A program made the translations under genes and the position numbers. A stretch of DNA of 64,000 bases from Sphingosinicella sp. LHD-64 (GTDB taxonomy: Bacteria > Pseudomonadota > Alphaproteobacteria > Sphingomonadales > Sphingomonadaceae). Position 1 is the stretch's first letter; each line of letters begins with the position of its first letter. Under the pieces are notes generated by a model, which saw only the letters and a list, made by a program, of their open reading frames with translations, searched no databases and had not been told where the DNA came from. The stretch lies in the NCBI RefSeq assembly GCF_031157375.1, contig NZ_JAVIFV010000003.1, positions 248,001 through 312,000 of the forward strand, read 5' to 3'. Positions 1 through 8,061 of the stretch are shown one piece after another.

Positions 1-200
1 GTCAGCCAGCCCATCACGCTGGTGAAGGTCGCATAGGCCTCCGCGCCCGTCGCCGCGGCGACCAGCCACCAGACGAGCAAAGCCGCGGCGAGCGCGAGGC
101 CGGAGCCGGTGACCCGGTGCAGGATCGACACCAGCATGTGCGGGCCCCAGCGCCAGATAGAGAGATGCGGCGACAAGGGCCGGGACGGATTACGATGCAT
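1..200 (-). CDS. sdhC: succinate dehydrogenase cytochrome b556 subunit, N-terminal part (cut by window edge)
   Basis: About 66 N-terminal residues are present; the gene runs off the left edge. It encodes the SdhC membrane anchor of complex II, which binds heme b and ubiquinone. The sequence shows the family N-terminus RPLSPHLSIWRWGPHM followed by SILHRVTGSGLA, where the SxxHRxTG motif marks the quinone/heme region, and then the start of the first membrane helix. ATG at 200 is preceded by a GGGGAGCT ribosome binding site about nine bases upstream. The remaining sdh genes would lie beyond the window. Confidence 0.9.
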   Translation of the reverse strand, partial: MHRNPSRPLSPHLSIWRWGPHMLVSILHRVTGSGLALAAALLVWWLVAAATGAEAYATFTSVMGWL

Positions 201-455
201 GAAGCGAGCTCCCCTTCGCTGGGGTCGCTTCTAATCCGAATGCGTGCGGTTGCAAGATCGGCTTTACCCCTCCGGCGATGCCGAACGCTCAACGTCCAAC
301 ATGAACCTTCCCCTCCCTGCAACGGAGGGGCCAGGGGTGGGTAGGCGCACAGCGCCTTTCTGATAATTTCATGCAGTGAACTGCCGGATCGAACGAAGAA
401 TTATGCTCGTAACAATCGCAGCATCACTATAGGTCGACGTAATAAGGGGGCAACT
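201..455. other. intergenic region between sdhC and a small secreted gene
   Basis: This region should carry the sdhC promoter on the minus strand. Near 308-355 it holds a short palindromic repeat (CCCCTCCC, loop, GGAGGGG) followed by a GGGGTGGGT tail. A similar CCCCTCCC/GGGGAGGGG stem occurs near 27288-27310, so it looks like a dispersed element. No gene is seen. Confidence 0.5.
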
Positions 456-824
456 ATGCGGAAAGGTCTTGTCGGGTTTCTATTCGCGGGGTTTCTTGCG
501 GCGCTGGCGCCTGCTTCGGCAGAAGCCCAGCCGTCGGCAAACGCCAGAGCAGAGTGGACACCGCGAGAGCACGGGGTCGTCATCGCCGACACTTGGGTTC
601 CGCTGAGACTCTGCTGGATCGGCGAAGGAGGATATCCCGATCCTGGTGCGATATGGACTCCGGACCACCACACCGCGATTCGGGACCTGAACGTTATGAG
701 CTCCTGCTACGATCGCGAAGTGAGGTTTACCGAGCCCGGCACGCGCTCCATCACCTTTACGGACGAAGCCCCCGCTACCGTTGGGATACCGTTGGCAGAT
801 TTCGGGTTCGATGGGCGAGGTTGA
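456..824 (+). CDS. small secreted protein of unknown function
   Basis: 122 residues with a clear Sec signal peptide (MRKGLVGFLFAGFLAALAPA, likely cleaved after SAEA). The mature part is short, with two cysteines (LCWIG and SSCYD), and resembles no family I recognise. A purine-rich AAGGGGGC lies just upstream of the ATG. Base composition is clearly lower in GC than the neighbours, suggesting a recently acquired or fast-evolving gene. Another frame downstream (about 815-1066) looks partly protein-like, so a frameshift in a longer gene is possible but unproven. Confidence 0.5.
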   Translation: MRKGLVGFLFAGFLAALAPASAEAQPSANARAEWTPREHGVVIADTWVPLRLCWIGEGGYPDPGAIWTPDHHTAIRDLNVMSSCYDREVRFTEPGTRSITFTDEAPATVGIPLADFGFDGRG

Positions 825-1246
825 GCGAGACCTCCGGCCCCTATCGCATACGATCAGTCGTCATCAGAAATGGAGAACCCTTAGTTCCAACGAGAACGAG
901 GGAGGCCCTACTTTCTCGAGCGCAGGTCGTGACACCGAGTGGCCGCTTCAGGGCAACCGCGCCGAATAACAGGGACGTCATCTGTTCGTCTGTCCGGGAG
1001 GTGTCGTCCGGGCGCCGGGTCAGCGGTAGCAACGGCAGGCTAATCAGACGTTGCTACCTAATCTAAGACGGTTGAGGGTCGAGATTGCCGCCGCCATGGG
1101 TGCGGGAGGGGCGCAGCCGCACTGACGAAAAGGTGCGGGTGCCAACTCAGAACAAAGCCGCCTTCCAACCATAGCGGACATAACTGACAACACAGTTCAC
1201 GCACAACCACTTTCCTATTTTGAACCTTTATGGTTCATACTGTCGA
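825..1246. other. long lower-GC intergenic region
   Basis: No gene with coding-like composition is convincing here. A forward frame from about 815 to 1066 could be the lost 3' part of the upstream secreted protein. The last 100 bases are AT-rich and hold a short inverted repeat, GAACC-N5-GGTTC, at 1222-1236, just before the HTH gene. Confidence 0.4.
1222..1236. promoter_or_regulatory. short inverted repeat before HTH gene
   Basis: GAACC and GGTTC flank five bases, ending 11 bases before the ATG at 1247, in an AT-rich patch. It could be an operator or part of the promoter. The arms are only five bases, so chance is possible. Confidence 0.25.
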
Positions 1247-2350
1247 ATGACAGAGAACCGATTCGCGCACAGCCCTGCGCTCCGTCACGAGGCGGCGACC
1301 GATGAGCCCGCCTTTGCCGAAACCTACCGGCCGCGCCCCGGCGATCCGGCCTATGATCCGGCCAGCGACTTCGAGTTCGCGACCGAGGCCGAGTCCGACG
1401 CCTATTTCGCCGGCCTGTGCGACGGCATCCGCCAGGGCGGCGGGGTGGTCACGCCGCGGCTGGAGGCGCGCGCCCGCGCCGCCTATCCCGAGCTGTTCGG
1501 CGAACCCGCGCCCGCCGAAAGCGGGGACCTGCTGGATTTCGATCCGGCGCCGCTGCGCTACCGCAGCGACGGCCTGACACCGGAGAAGCAGCGCGAATAT
1601 GTCGAAGCGCTGGCCGATTGCGGCGTCGCCCGCGTCGCCGCGGCGCGGATCGGCGTCTCCGAGCAGGCGATCAATCGCGTCCGCCGCCGCGCCGACGCCC
1701 GGTCCTTCGATCTCGCCTGCGAGGCGGCGATGCGCTTCGGCGCCCGGCGGCTGCGCGCCATCGCCTTCGAGCGGGCGATCGAGGGCACGGTGAAGCGCCA
1801 CTATTGGCACGGCGAGCTGAAAAGCGAAGAGCGGGTCTACGACAACCGGCTGCTCGTCTACCTGCTCGGGCGTACTGCCCACCTGCTCGACGAGCCCGAC
1901 GACGCCAAGGCCGTCGCCGACCAATGGGAGCCCTGGGTCGAGGCGATCGGCGCGGGCACGCCGCCGCCCGTGCCGAGCGCGCCTGCTCCAGCCGAAGCCG
2001 GGGCCGAAGCGCCCGCACCGGATCCGGATGATATCGACGAAGACGATGCCGAGGTCTGGCAGCGGGACGGGGTCTGGTGGACCTGCCTCCTGCCGCCGGA
2101 CGGCTTCACGGGCGTCGAGGAGGGCCGGCATGGCGAGTTCGGCTATCGCCGCCGGCTGACCGACGACGAGGAAGCGATCATGGAGGCGCACGCGGCGCGG
2201 CTCAGCGCCATCGGCACGGCCTATGCGGCCCACCGCCGCGACACCTATTTTGCGGACATCTCACAGGCGTTCGCGGCCTTCGGGCCGCTACCGGATTTTT
2301 CGCCCAGGGAAGCCGAAACTTCTGAAACTTCCGGCGGAGACCGCGCTTGA
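1247..2350 (+). CDS. hypothetical protein with helix-turn-helix resembling phage terminase small subunits
   Basis: 367 residues from ATG 1247; a TTG at 1220 is an alternative start. The middle (about residues 120-170) reads YVEALADCGVARVAAARIGV then SEQAINRVRRRADA, a helix-turn-helix like that in small terminase subunits and related sphingomonad proteins. The next stretch (MRFGARRLRAIAFERAIEGT) is helical. An acidic, proline-rich linker (PAPAEAGAEAPAPDPDD) joins it to a C-terminal part with WQRDGVWWTCLLPPDGF. No other phage genes are nearby, so a domesticated or chromosomal role is more likely than an active prophage. Function is unknown. Confidence 0.65.
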   Translation: MTENRFAHSPALRHEAATDEPAFAETYRPRPGDPAYDPASDFEFATEAESDAYFAGLCDGIRQGGGVVTPRLEARARAAYPELFGEPAPAESGDLLDFDPAPLRYRSDGLTPEKQREYVEALADCGVARVAAARIGVSEQAINRVRRRADARSFDLACEAAMRFGARRLRAIAFERAIEGTVKRHYWHGELKSEERVYDNRLLVYLLGRTAHLLDEPDDAKAVADQWEPWVEAIGAGTPPPVPSAPAPAEAGAEAPAPDPDDIDEDDAEVWQRDGVWWTCLLPPDGFTGVEEGRHGEFGYRRRLTDDEEAIMEAHAARLSAIGTAYAAHRRDTYFADISQAFAAFGPLPDFSPREAETSETSGGDRA

Positions 2351-2456
2351 ATGGCAGACACCGCTCTTCGACATGCCTTCGTCGAACCTCCGCACTTGTG
2401 GATAGAACAGGACGGAAATCTTGCCCCCGGGACTCCCCGGCCCCTATAGCTTCGCC

Positions 2457-4481
2457 ATGTCCGATCTGTTCGCTTCGACCGGAGGTCGAGTTCATTCCGA
2501 GCCCAGCCGAGGGGCTTCCCGCACCGGCACCGATTACGACGCCAGCGCCATCGAGGTGCTGGAGGGCCTCGAGCCCGTCCGCCGCCGGCCCGGCATGTAT
2601 ATCGGCGGCACCGACGAGCGCGCGCTCCACCACCTCGCCGCCGAGGTGCTCGACAACAGTATGGACGAGGCGGTGGCGGGCCATGCCAGCCGGATCGAGG
2701 TGACGCTGGAAGCGGTGGAGGGCACGGCGGGGCGCCTGACGATCTCCGACAACGGCCGCGGCATCCCGGTCGACGAGCATCCCAAATATCCGGGCAAGTC
2801 GGCGCTGGAGGTGATCCTCACCACGCTCCATTCCGGCGGCAAATTCTCCGACAAGGCCTATGCGACCTCGGGCGGCCTGCACGGCGTCGGCGTCAGCGTC
2901 GTCAACGCGCTGTCGATCGAGACGATCGTCGAGGTGGCACGCAACAAGCAGGTTTTCCGCCAGACCTTCTCGAAGGGCACGCCGACCTCGCAGCTGGTCG
3001 AGATCGGCGCCACCCAGAACCGGCGCGGCACCAGCACCACCTTCACGCCCGATCCCGAAATCTTCGGCGAGGACGCCAGGTTCAAGCCGGCGCGGCTCTA
3101 CCGGCTCGCCCGCTCCAAGGCGTATCTGTTCGCCGGGGTCGAGATCCGCTGGCGCTGCGATCCCGAACTCGCCAGCGACGACGTGCCGGCCGAGGCGGTG
3201 TTCCAGTTCCCCGGCGGCCTCGCCGATCACCTGAAGGAGCAGCTCGGCGACAAGGAGACGGCGACCAGCACGCCGTTCACCGGTCGCCACGACTTCCCGA
3301 ACACGCAGGGATCGGTCGAATGGGCGGTGGCCTGGCCGGTCTGGGGGGAGGGCGGCCAATCCTATTACTGCAACACCATCCCGACACCCGACGGCGGCAC
3401 GCACGAGGCCGGCCTGCGCATGGCGTTGACCCGCGGCATCCGCGCGTTCGGCGAGCTGGTCGGCCAGAAGAAGGCCAAGGACATCCAGGCCGAGGACGCG
3501 CTTGCGGGCGCGGAGATCATGCTCTCGGTGTTCATCCGCGATCCGCAGTTCCAGAGCCAGACCAAGGACCGGCTGACCTCGCCCGACGCCGCCCGGCTGG
3601 TCGAGACGGCGGTGCGCGACCATTTCGACCATTATCTCGCCGACCATATGGAGCGCGGGCGCGCTTTGCTCGGCTTCGTGCTCGACCGGATGGACGAGCG
3701 CCTCAAGCGACGCGCCGAGCGGGAGATCAAGCGCAAGACCGCGACGTCCGGCCGCAAGCTGCGTTTGCCCGGCAAGCTCACCGACTGCGCCAACGACGAT
3801 CCGGCGGGCACCGAATTGTTCATCGTCGAGGGCGACAGCGCCGGCGGCTCCGCCAAGCAGGCGCGCGACCGCAAGACCCAGGCGATCCTGCCGATCCGCG
3901 GCAAGATCCTGAACGTCGCCTCCGCCACCGCCGACAAGATCCGCGCCAATCAGGAGATCGCGGACCTGGTCCAGGCGCTGGGCTGCGGCACGCGCGAGCG
4001 CTGCAATCCAGACGACCTCAGGTACGAGCGCATCGTCATCATGACCGACGCCGATGTCGACGGCGCCCATATCGCGACCCTGCTGATGACCTTCTTCTTT
4101 CAGGAAATGCCGGAGCTGGTGAAGCGCGGCCACCTCTTCCTCGCCCAGCCGCCGCTCTACCGGCTCTCGGCCGGCGGGACGATCGCCTATGCCCGCGACG
4201 AAGCGCATCGCGCCGAGCTGGAGCGCGAGCTGTTCAAGGGCAAGAAGGTCGAGGTCTCCCGCTTCAAGGGTCTGGGCGAGATGAATCCCGGCCAGCTCAA
4301 GGAAACCACGATGGACCCGAAGACGCGGGGCATGCTCCGCATCACCCTCCCGCCCGAACCCGAGGAGCGGTTCGCGGTCCGCGACCTCGTCGACCGGCTG
4401 ATGGGCCGCAATCCCGAGCATCGCTTCCACTTCATCCAGGCCCATGCCGCCGAGCTGGACGAGGAGGAGATCGACGCATGA
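2457..4481 (+). CDS. parE: DNA topoisomerase IV subunit B
   Basis: 674 residues from ATG 2457 (MSDLFAST). It is the ATPase subunit of topoisomerase IV, which decatenates daughter chromosomes with ParC. The GHKL ATPase domain shows EVLDNSMDEAVAG and DNGRGIPV. The TOPRIM domain shows FIVEGDSAGGSAKQARDRKT and MTDADVDGAHI. The C-terminus has RFKGLGEMNPGQLKETTMDP. Length fits ParE rather than alphaproteobacterial GyrB, which exceeds 800 residues. The stop overlaps the next start (ATGA), so the following oxygenase is probably translationally coupled. Confidence 0.93.
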   Translation: MSDLFASTGGRVHSEPSRGASRTGTDYDASAIEVLEGLEPVRRRPGMYIGGTDERALHHLAAEVLDNSMDEAVAGHASRIEVTLEAVEGTAGRLTISDNGRGIPVDEHPKYPGKSALEVILTTLHSGGKFSDKAYATSGGLHGVGVSVVNALSIETIVEVARNKQVFRQTFSKGTPTSQLVEIGATQNRRGTSTTFTPDPEIFGEDARFKPARLYRLARSKAYLFAGVEIRWRCDPELASDDVPAEAVFQFPGGLADHLKEQLGDKETATSTPFTGRHDFPNTQGSVEWAVAWPVWGEGGQSYYCNTIPTPDGGTHEAGLRMALTRGIRAFGELVGQKKAKDIQAEDALAGAEIMLSVFIRDPQFQSQTKDRLTSPDAARLVETAVRDHFDHYLADHMERGRALLGFVLDRMDERLKRRAEREIKRKTATSGRKLRLPGKLTDCANDDPAGTELFIVEGDSAGGSAKQARDRKTQAILPIRGKILNVASATADKIRANQEIADLVQALGCGTRERCNPDDLRYERIVIMTDADVDGAHIATLLMTFFFQEMPELVKRGHLFLAQPPLYRLSAGGTIAYARDEAHRAELERELFKGKKVEVSRFKGLGEMNPGQLKETTMDPKTRGMLRITLPPEPEERFAVRDLVDRLMGRNPEHRFHFIQAHAAELDEEEIDA

Positions 4482-5209
4482 GCGGCGTGCCGTTGTTCGA
4501 GGTGAATCCGGCGCTCGATCGCCAGGCGCTCGCGCTGCGCTTCGCGCGTGACCGGCGCGTGCAGATCCGCGACGTCCTCACCGAGGAGACCGCCCAGGAG
4601 GTCCGGAAGGTCCTGGCCGGCACCGATTGGGGCGTCGCGTGGGAAGCGGCCGGCGACGGGCCGCACATGATGCGGGCCGCGGAGATGCGGCAAGCCGCTC
4701 CGCAAGACAAGGCGGCGATCGGCCAGAAGCTGATGAAGGCGATGCAGGGCCGGGACTATGCCTTCGTCTACGGTTGCTACCCGCTGCTGACCGCCTATCA
4801 GGAGAAGTGGGACGAAGGCGCGCCGCACGACCTCATCATGGAATATATCAACGCGGAGCCGTTCCTCGATCTGGTGCGCGAGGTCACGGGCTTTTCCGGC
4901 CTCGTGAAGGCCGATGCGCAAGGCACGCTGTACCAGCCGAGCCATTTCCTTTCGATGCACGACGACAGCCATGTCATGGAGGGCTGGCGGGTCGCCTATG
5001 TGCTCAACATGGCGATCGACGACTGGCGGCCCGAATGGGGCGGCTATCTGCAATTCTATGACGACGATGGCGATGTGATCGCCGGCTATCGCCCCCGGTT
5101 CAACGCCCTCAACCTCTTCGCCGTGCCGCAGAAGCACAATGTCACCTATGTGCCGCCGTTCGCGCCCGTGGGCCGCTATGCAATCACGGGCTGGTTCCGG
5201 GATTGGTGA
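4478..5209 (+). CDS. 2OG-Fe(II) oxygenase, proline hydroxylase-like
   Basis: 243 residues. The C-terminal half has the double-stranded beta-helix signature of 2-oxoglutarate/Fe(II) dioxygenases: SMHDDSH supplies the HxD iron ligands, VPQKHNVTYV the distal histidine, and GRYAITGWFRDW the 2OG-binding arginine at the end. EWGGYLQFYDDDGDVIAGYRPRFN is typical of the prolyl 4-hydroxylase-like subfamily found as an orphan in sphingomonads. The N-terminal third is helical and less conserved. The start codon overlaps the parE stop. Substrate is unknown. Confidence 0.8.
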   Translation: MSGVPLFEVNPALDRQALALRFARDRRVQIRDVLTEETAQEVRKVLAGTDWGVAWEAAGDGPHMMRAAEMRQAAPQDKAAIGQKLMKAMQGRDYAFVYGCYPLLTAYQEKWDEGAPHDLIMEYINAEPFLDLVREVTGFSGLVKADAQGTLYQPSHFLSMHDDSHVMEGWRVAYVLNMAIDDWRPEWGGYLQFYDDDGDVIAGYRPRFNALNLFAVPQKHNVTYVPPFAPVGRYAITGWFRDW

Positions 5210-5514
5210 TGCTGCGCCGATGGACGATCCAGCGGGCGACCGGGACCGGGATCGTGGCCGGGATCGCGGCTTTCCTCGCGGCGGCGGCGATCGACAGCTG
5301 GCCCGGCGGGCTGCTCTATCCTTATGCGCTCCTGCTCGCCCTGACCGCCCTGTGCGGCGCCTCCGTGCTGCTGATCACGGCGCGCGACATGCGGGTGCGC
5401 GGCACCAGCCAGCTGATGCGGCCGATCCGCGGCTTCGACATCATGATCGGGCTCGTGCTGCTGCTGCCGGCCGGCTACGCGCTCGCGACTATATGGCCGC
5501 GTCTCGGGCTATGA
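5209..5514 (+). CDS. small integral membrane protein
   Basis: 101 residues, ATG overlapping the upstream TGA (TGATG), hence the third gene of the parE operon. Three hydrophobic segments are visible: GIVAGIAAFLAAAAI, LLYPYALLLALTALCGASVLL, and IMIGLVLLLPAGYALATIW. No catalytic motif or recognised domain. Confidence 0.7.
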   Translation: MLRRWTIQRATGTGIVAGIAAFLAAAAIDSWPGGLLYPYALLLALTALCGASVLLITARDMRVRGTSQLMRPIRGFDIMIGLVLLLPAGYALATIWPRLGL

Positions 5515-5769
5515 GGCGCCGGCTTCCGCCTCATTGAGCGCCGCTTCGATCATCCGTTCCCACACCGCGACGTCGCCCGCCGCCGCCATCGTCGGATCGG
5601 GCTCGCGCAGCGTCCGGATGATCGACAGGGCGTCCTCGCGATAATCGCGCCAGACCGTGTCGACGATATCGGCGGCGGAGGCGTCGCTGCCGCCGGCGTT
5701 GCTGCTGACGACCCGCCCGGCAATCACGCGCGCGATCCGCTCGATCAGGCTGGTGTTCGAAACCGGCAT
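5509..5769 (-). CDS. small conserved hypothetical protein
   Basis: 86 residues from ATG 5769, chosen because AGGAGAGGGAC sits immediately upstream as a strong ribosome binding site. The protein is mostly helical (MPVSNTSLIERIARVIAGRV, ADIVDTVWRDYREDALSIIR) with an acidic C-terminus. No domain recognised. It is convergent with the membrane-protein gene and overlaps its last six bases. Confidence 0.65.
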   Translation of the reverse strand: MPVSNTSLIERIARVIAGRVVSSNAGGSDASAADIVDTVWRDYREDALSIIRTLREPDPTMAAAGDVAVWERMIEAALNEAEAGAS

Positions 5770-5836
5770 GTCCCTCTCCTTTGCTCGGGGAAGGTAACGC
5801 CGCCCCGCGGCCGGGGTTTCCATTCGCCTTAACTCT

Positions 5837-6037
5837 ATGTTCGGCACCTCGGCCGTCGCGCAGGTCTGCCTCTGGTTCATCAGCTGGCTGATGGTCCTGG
5901 GCGGCTTCCTCTTCGGCATCCTGGGGCTGCTCGCCGGTCTGCTGTGGGTGATCGGCGACGCCTTCCTGATGCCCGGGCTCGTCCGCAGCGCGAACGAGCG
6001 GACGCGGCGGAACGCGATCGGCTACACCTTCGCCTGA
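5837..6037 (+). CDS. TM2-like small membrane protein
   Basis: 66 residues with two adjacent hydrophobic segments and a C-terminal GLLWVIGDAFLMPGLVRSAN. This resembles the second half of TM2-domain proteins, where a (D)xFLLPGLVRxxN motif closes the hairpin. No clear ribosome binding site precedes the ATG, so the true start could differ. The 3' end overlaps apaG on the opposite strand by 16 bases. Confidence 0.5.
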   Translation: MFGTSAVAQVCLWFISWLMVLGGFLFGILGLLAGLLWVIGDAFLMPGLVRSANERTRRNAIGYTFA

Positions 6038-6486
6038 GTGACGCCCTCGATCGGCGCAATCAGCGGGAAGCGGGGAATCTCGACGGCGAAGGAGTCGCCG
6101 CCCTCTCCGATCATGAAATAGCGGCCTTCCATGTGGCCGGTCGGCGTGCTGAGCGGGCAGCCCGAGACATAGTCGAACGATCCGCCGGGCTCGAGCACCG
6201 GCTGCTCGCCGACCACGCCCTCGCCGCGTACCTGCTGGGTGATGCCGCGTCCGTCGCTGATGACCCATTCGCGGCTTATCAGCTGGATCGCCGCGGCGCC
6301 CTCGTTCTCGATGCGGATGTGATAGGCCCAGAACCAGCGACCCTTGGCGGGCTCCGACTGCTCGGGAAGGAAGCTGACCGAGACCCGGACGGTGATGTCG
6401 CCGGTCGTGGCGGAATGGGGGAAGAGTTGTTTCACGCTTCTGATGTGTGACGCCGCGGACGACAGGTCAACCATGCAAGGTCGCAT
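6022..6486 (-). CDS. apaG: ApaG family protein
   Basis: 154 residues from ATG 6486, which overlaps the recO stop as TGATG; a GTG at 6489 is alternative. ApaG proteins are small fibronectin-III/immunoglobulin-like beta domains of uncertain biochemical role, linked genetically to Co/Mg handling and Ap4A metabolism in enterics. Visible signature: ITVRVSVSFLPEQSEPAKGR, WAYHIRIENEGAAAIQLISR, WVISDGRG and the glycine-rich GVVGEQPVLEPGGSFDYVSG. Last gene of a minus-strand run from uvrC. Confidence 0.9.
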   Translation of the reverse strand: MRPCMVDLSSAASHIRSVKQLFPHSATTGDITVRVSVSFLPEQSEPAKGRWFWAYHIRIENEGAAAIQLISREWVISDGRGITQQVRGEGVVGEQPVLEPGGSFDYVSGCPLSTPTGHMEGRYFMIGEGGDSFAVEIPRFPLIAPIEGVTQAKV

Positions 6487-7127
6487 CACGAGATGGCCAT
6501 GCGCTTCAGGCGTTCGACCAGGCGCTCCCGGCCCGCCAGCACCTCCGCCCGCCGGTCGACGAGCACGTCGCGGGCAAGGAAGGCTTCGGTGACGCGCAGG
6601 CCCTCGCGGATCGTGTCCCAGGACGGTGTCGCCGTCCCCCGCAACAGCGCCGGCGGCAGGCCGAGGATGCGATCCTCGTCGAGACCGAAGCCGAGCTGGT
6701 CGAGCAGCAGCAGTTCATAGCGTACCAGTGCGGCGCTCCAGCCTCGTGCGCTGGGCGCAGCTTCGATCGCCGCCAGCAATCCCTCCAATCCCGCATGGAG
6801 CGCCGGATAGGGCTGACCTTCAGGCAGTGCCGCGGCGGTCAGCGCACAGGCCCATTCGATCCCGGCGGCTGCCAGCGGTTCCGACAGCAGGAAGGCGCGG
6901 CTGTGCGCCAGCTCGGCGGTCAGATGGGCGAGCTGCTCGTCGGTTCGTGCCCGGAATTCGGCCTGAATGCGATTGCCCGGCATCAGCACGGGCCGCAGCC
7001 GCCGCGAGCGCCCGCCGCGGACGTAGCCCGCCCGAACACCCTCGTCCGGCGTCAGCGCCCGGACGATCGCGCCATGCTCGCCATGCGCGCGGACGGCAAC
7101 GATCACGGCCTCGGTCAGGAGCTGCAT
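6486..7127 (-). CDS. recO: DNA repair protein RecO
   Basis: 213 residues. RecO works in the RecFOR pathway, loading RecA onto SSB-coated gaps and annealing strands. The N-terminal OB fold is seen in [20 protein letters not shown] and [13 protein letters not shown], followed by the helical C-terminal domain ([19 protein letters not shown]). The zinc-binding cysteines of some RecO proteins are absent, as is usual in alphaproteobacteria. Starts 12 bases after the upstream acyltransferase and overlaps apaG. Confidence 0.9.
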   Translation of the reverse strand: MQLLTEAVIVAVRAHGEHGAIVRALTPDEGVRAGYVRGGRSRRLRPVLMPGNRIQAEFRARTDEQLAHLTAELAHSRAFLLSEPLAAAGIEWACALTAAALPEGQPYPALHAGLEGLLAAIEAAPSARGWSAALVRYELLLLDQLGFGLDEDRILGLPPALLRGTATPSWDTIREGLRVTEAFLARDVLVDRRAEVLAGRERLVERLKRMAIS

Positions 7128-7139
7128 CGCCCGAGACTA

Positions 7140-8057
7140 TCAATGGAGCGCGCCGCGCACGAGCCTTTCCATCCCGGTGGCGCCTGCGGCTCGCTTTGCG
7201 AACCTGACCGCATGGTCGAAACCGTCGAGCGTGCGACCAAGCAGCAGGTTGGCGGGCGTGCGGCGCAGGAGCAGCAGATCGACGCTGTCGATCGACCCGG
7301 TGGCGAACAGGCGTTTGTGGGCGCCATCCCCTTCGGTAAAATCGAACCAGGCGAAGCGGCGTTCGCCCATGAGCTGACGCATCGCCTCGACCTGGAGCAC
7401 CGTGCCCGGCGAGAAATCGGCGAAATCGGGGTCGTAGCCGAGATGGGCGTAGAGGAGCACCTCTCCCTCTGCCGGCGCGTGGAGATAGCTGATCGGTTCG
7501 TCGTCGACGAGCAGGACCCAGCCGCGCACCGCATCGCGCCGTGCCAACGCCTCCAGTCGCGTCAGCGCTTCCGATCCCTCGGGCAGGCCGGCATCCAGCA
7601 GGCGCTCCTGGTAGGTCCGTGCCGAAACCTGACGGGCCAGGCGATGGAACTCCGCCATCTCGCCGGGCGCGCGGTAGGCTCGCAGATCGAGCGCACCGCC
7701 CGAGCGATCGGCGAGGCGCCGCACCTTCCGGCGCAAGGTCGAGCGGGTCTTGGCGGAGAAGCCGGCGAGATAGGCGTCAAAACCGATGCGAAGATCCGCA
7801 TGGTGACGAGAATAATGCTGACGGACGAACCCATGCAGTTCCGGAAGAGCCGCGCGAAGCGGGGCGACGAGATGGGCCGGCAAGGCAGTGATCAGGTAGC
7901 CCTCGGCACCGCTCGGCAGTGCGGCCAGCCTCGGCACCTCGCCCGTCAGCGCAGCCGCAAGCCCGATATGCGTGCGGATGAGCGGGCGCCGAAAGCGCCA
8001 AAGGGTGCGGGCGCCAACACGCAGCGGCAGGGTGACCGGTATGGCAGAGGGCGCCAT
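7140..8057 (-). CDS. GNAT-fold acyltransferase (BioF2/CelD-like)
   Basis: 305 residues from ATG 8057, four bases past the deacetylase stop. The central part (DAYLAGFSAKTRSTLRRKVR followed by a helical arm) and the C-terminal half (RGWVLLVDDEPISYLHAPAE, LGYDPDFADFSPGTVLQVEA, FDFTEGDGAHKRLFA) match the BioF2-like acetyltransferases found in polysaccharide and exosortase loci. Pairing with a polysaccharide deacetylase suggests the two modify the same glycan or lipid-linked sugar. Substrate unknown. Confidence 0.75.
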   Translation of the reverse strand: MAPSAIPVTLPLRVGARTLWRFRRPLIRTHIGLAAALTGEVPRLAALPSGAEGYLITALPAHLVAPLRAALPELHGFVRQHYSRHHADLRIGFDAYLAGFSAKTRSTLRRKVRRLADRSGGALDLRAYRAPGEMAEFHRLARQVSARTYQERLLDAGLPEGSEALTRLEALARRDAVRGWVLLVDDEPISYLHAPAEGEVLLYAHLGYDPDFADFSPGTVLQVEAMRQLMGERRFAWFDFTEGDGAHKRLFATGSIDSVDLLLLRRTPANLLLGRTLDGFDHAVRFAKRAAGATGMERLVRGALH

Positions 8058-8061
8058 GCAG

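Noticed and set aside
1247-2350. Prophage remnant
   Set aside because: A single HTH region is not enough; no integrase, capsid or tail genes flank it.
2202-4445. A 747-codon open frame on the minus strand opposite parE
   Set aside because: It is a GC-driven shadow; the plus strand encodes a full ParE with all motifs.
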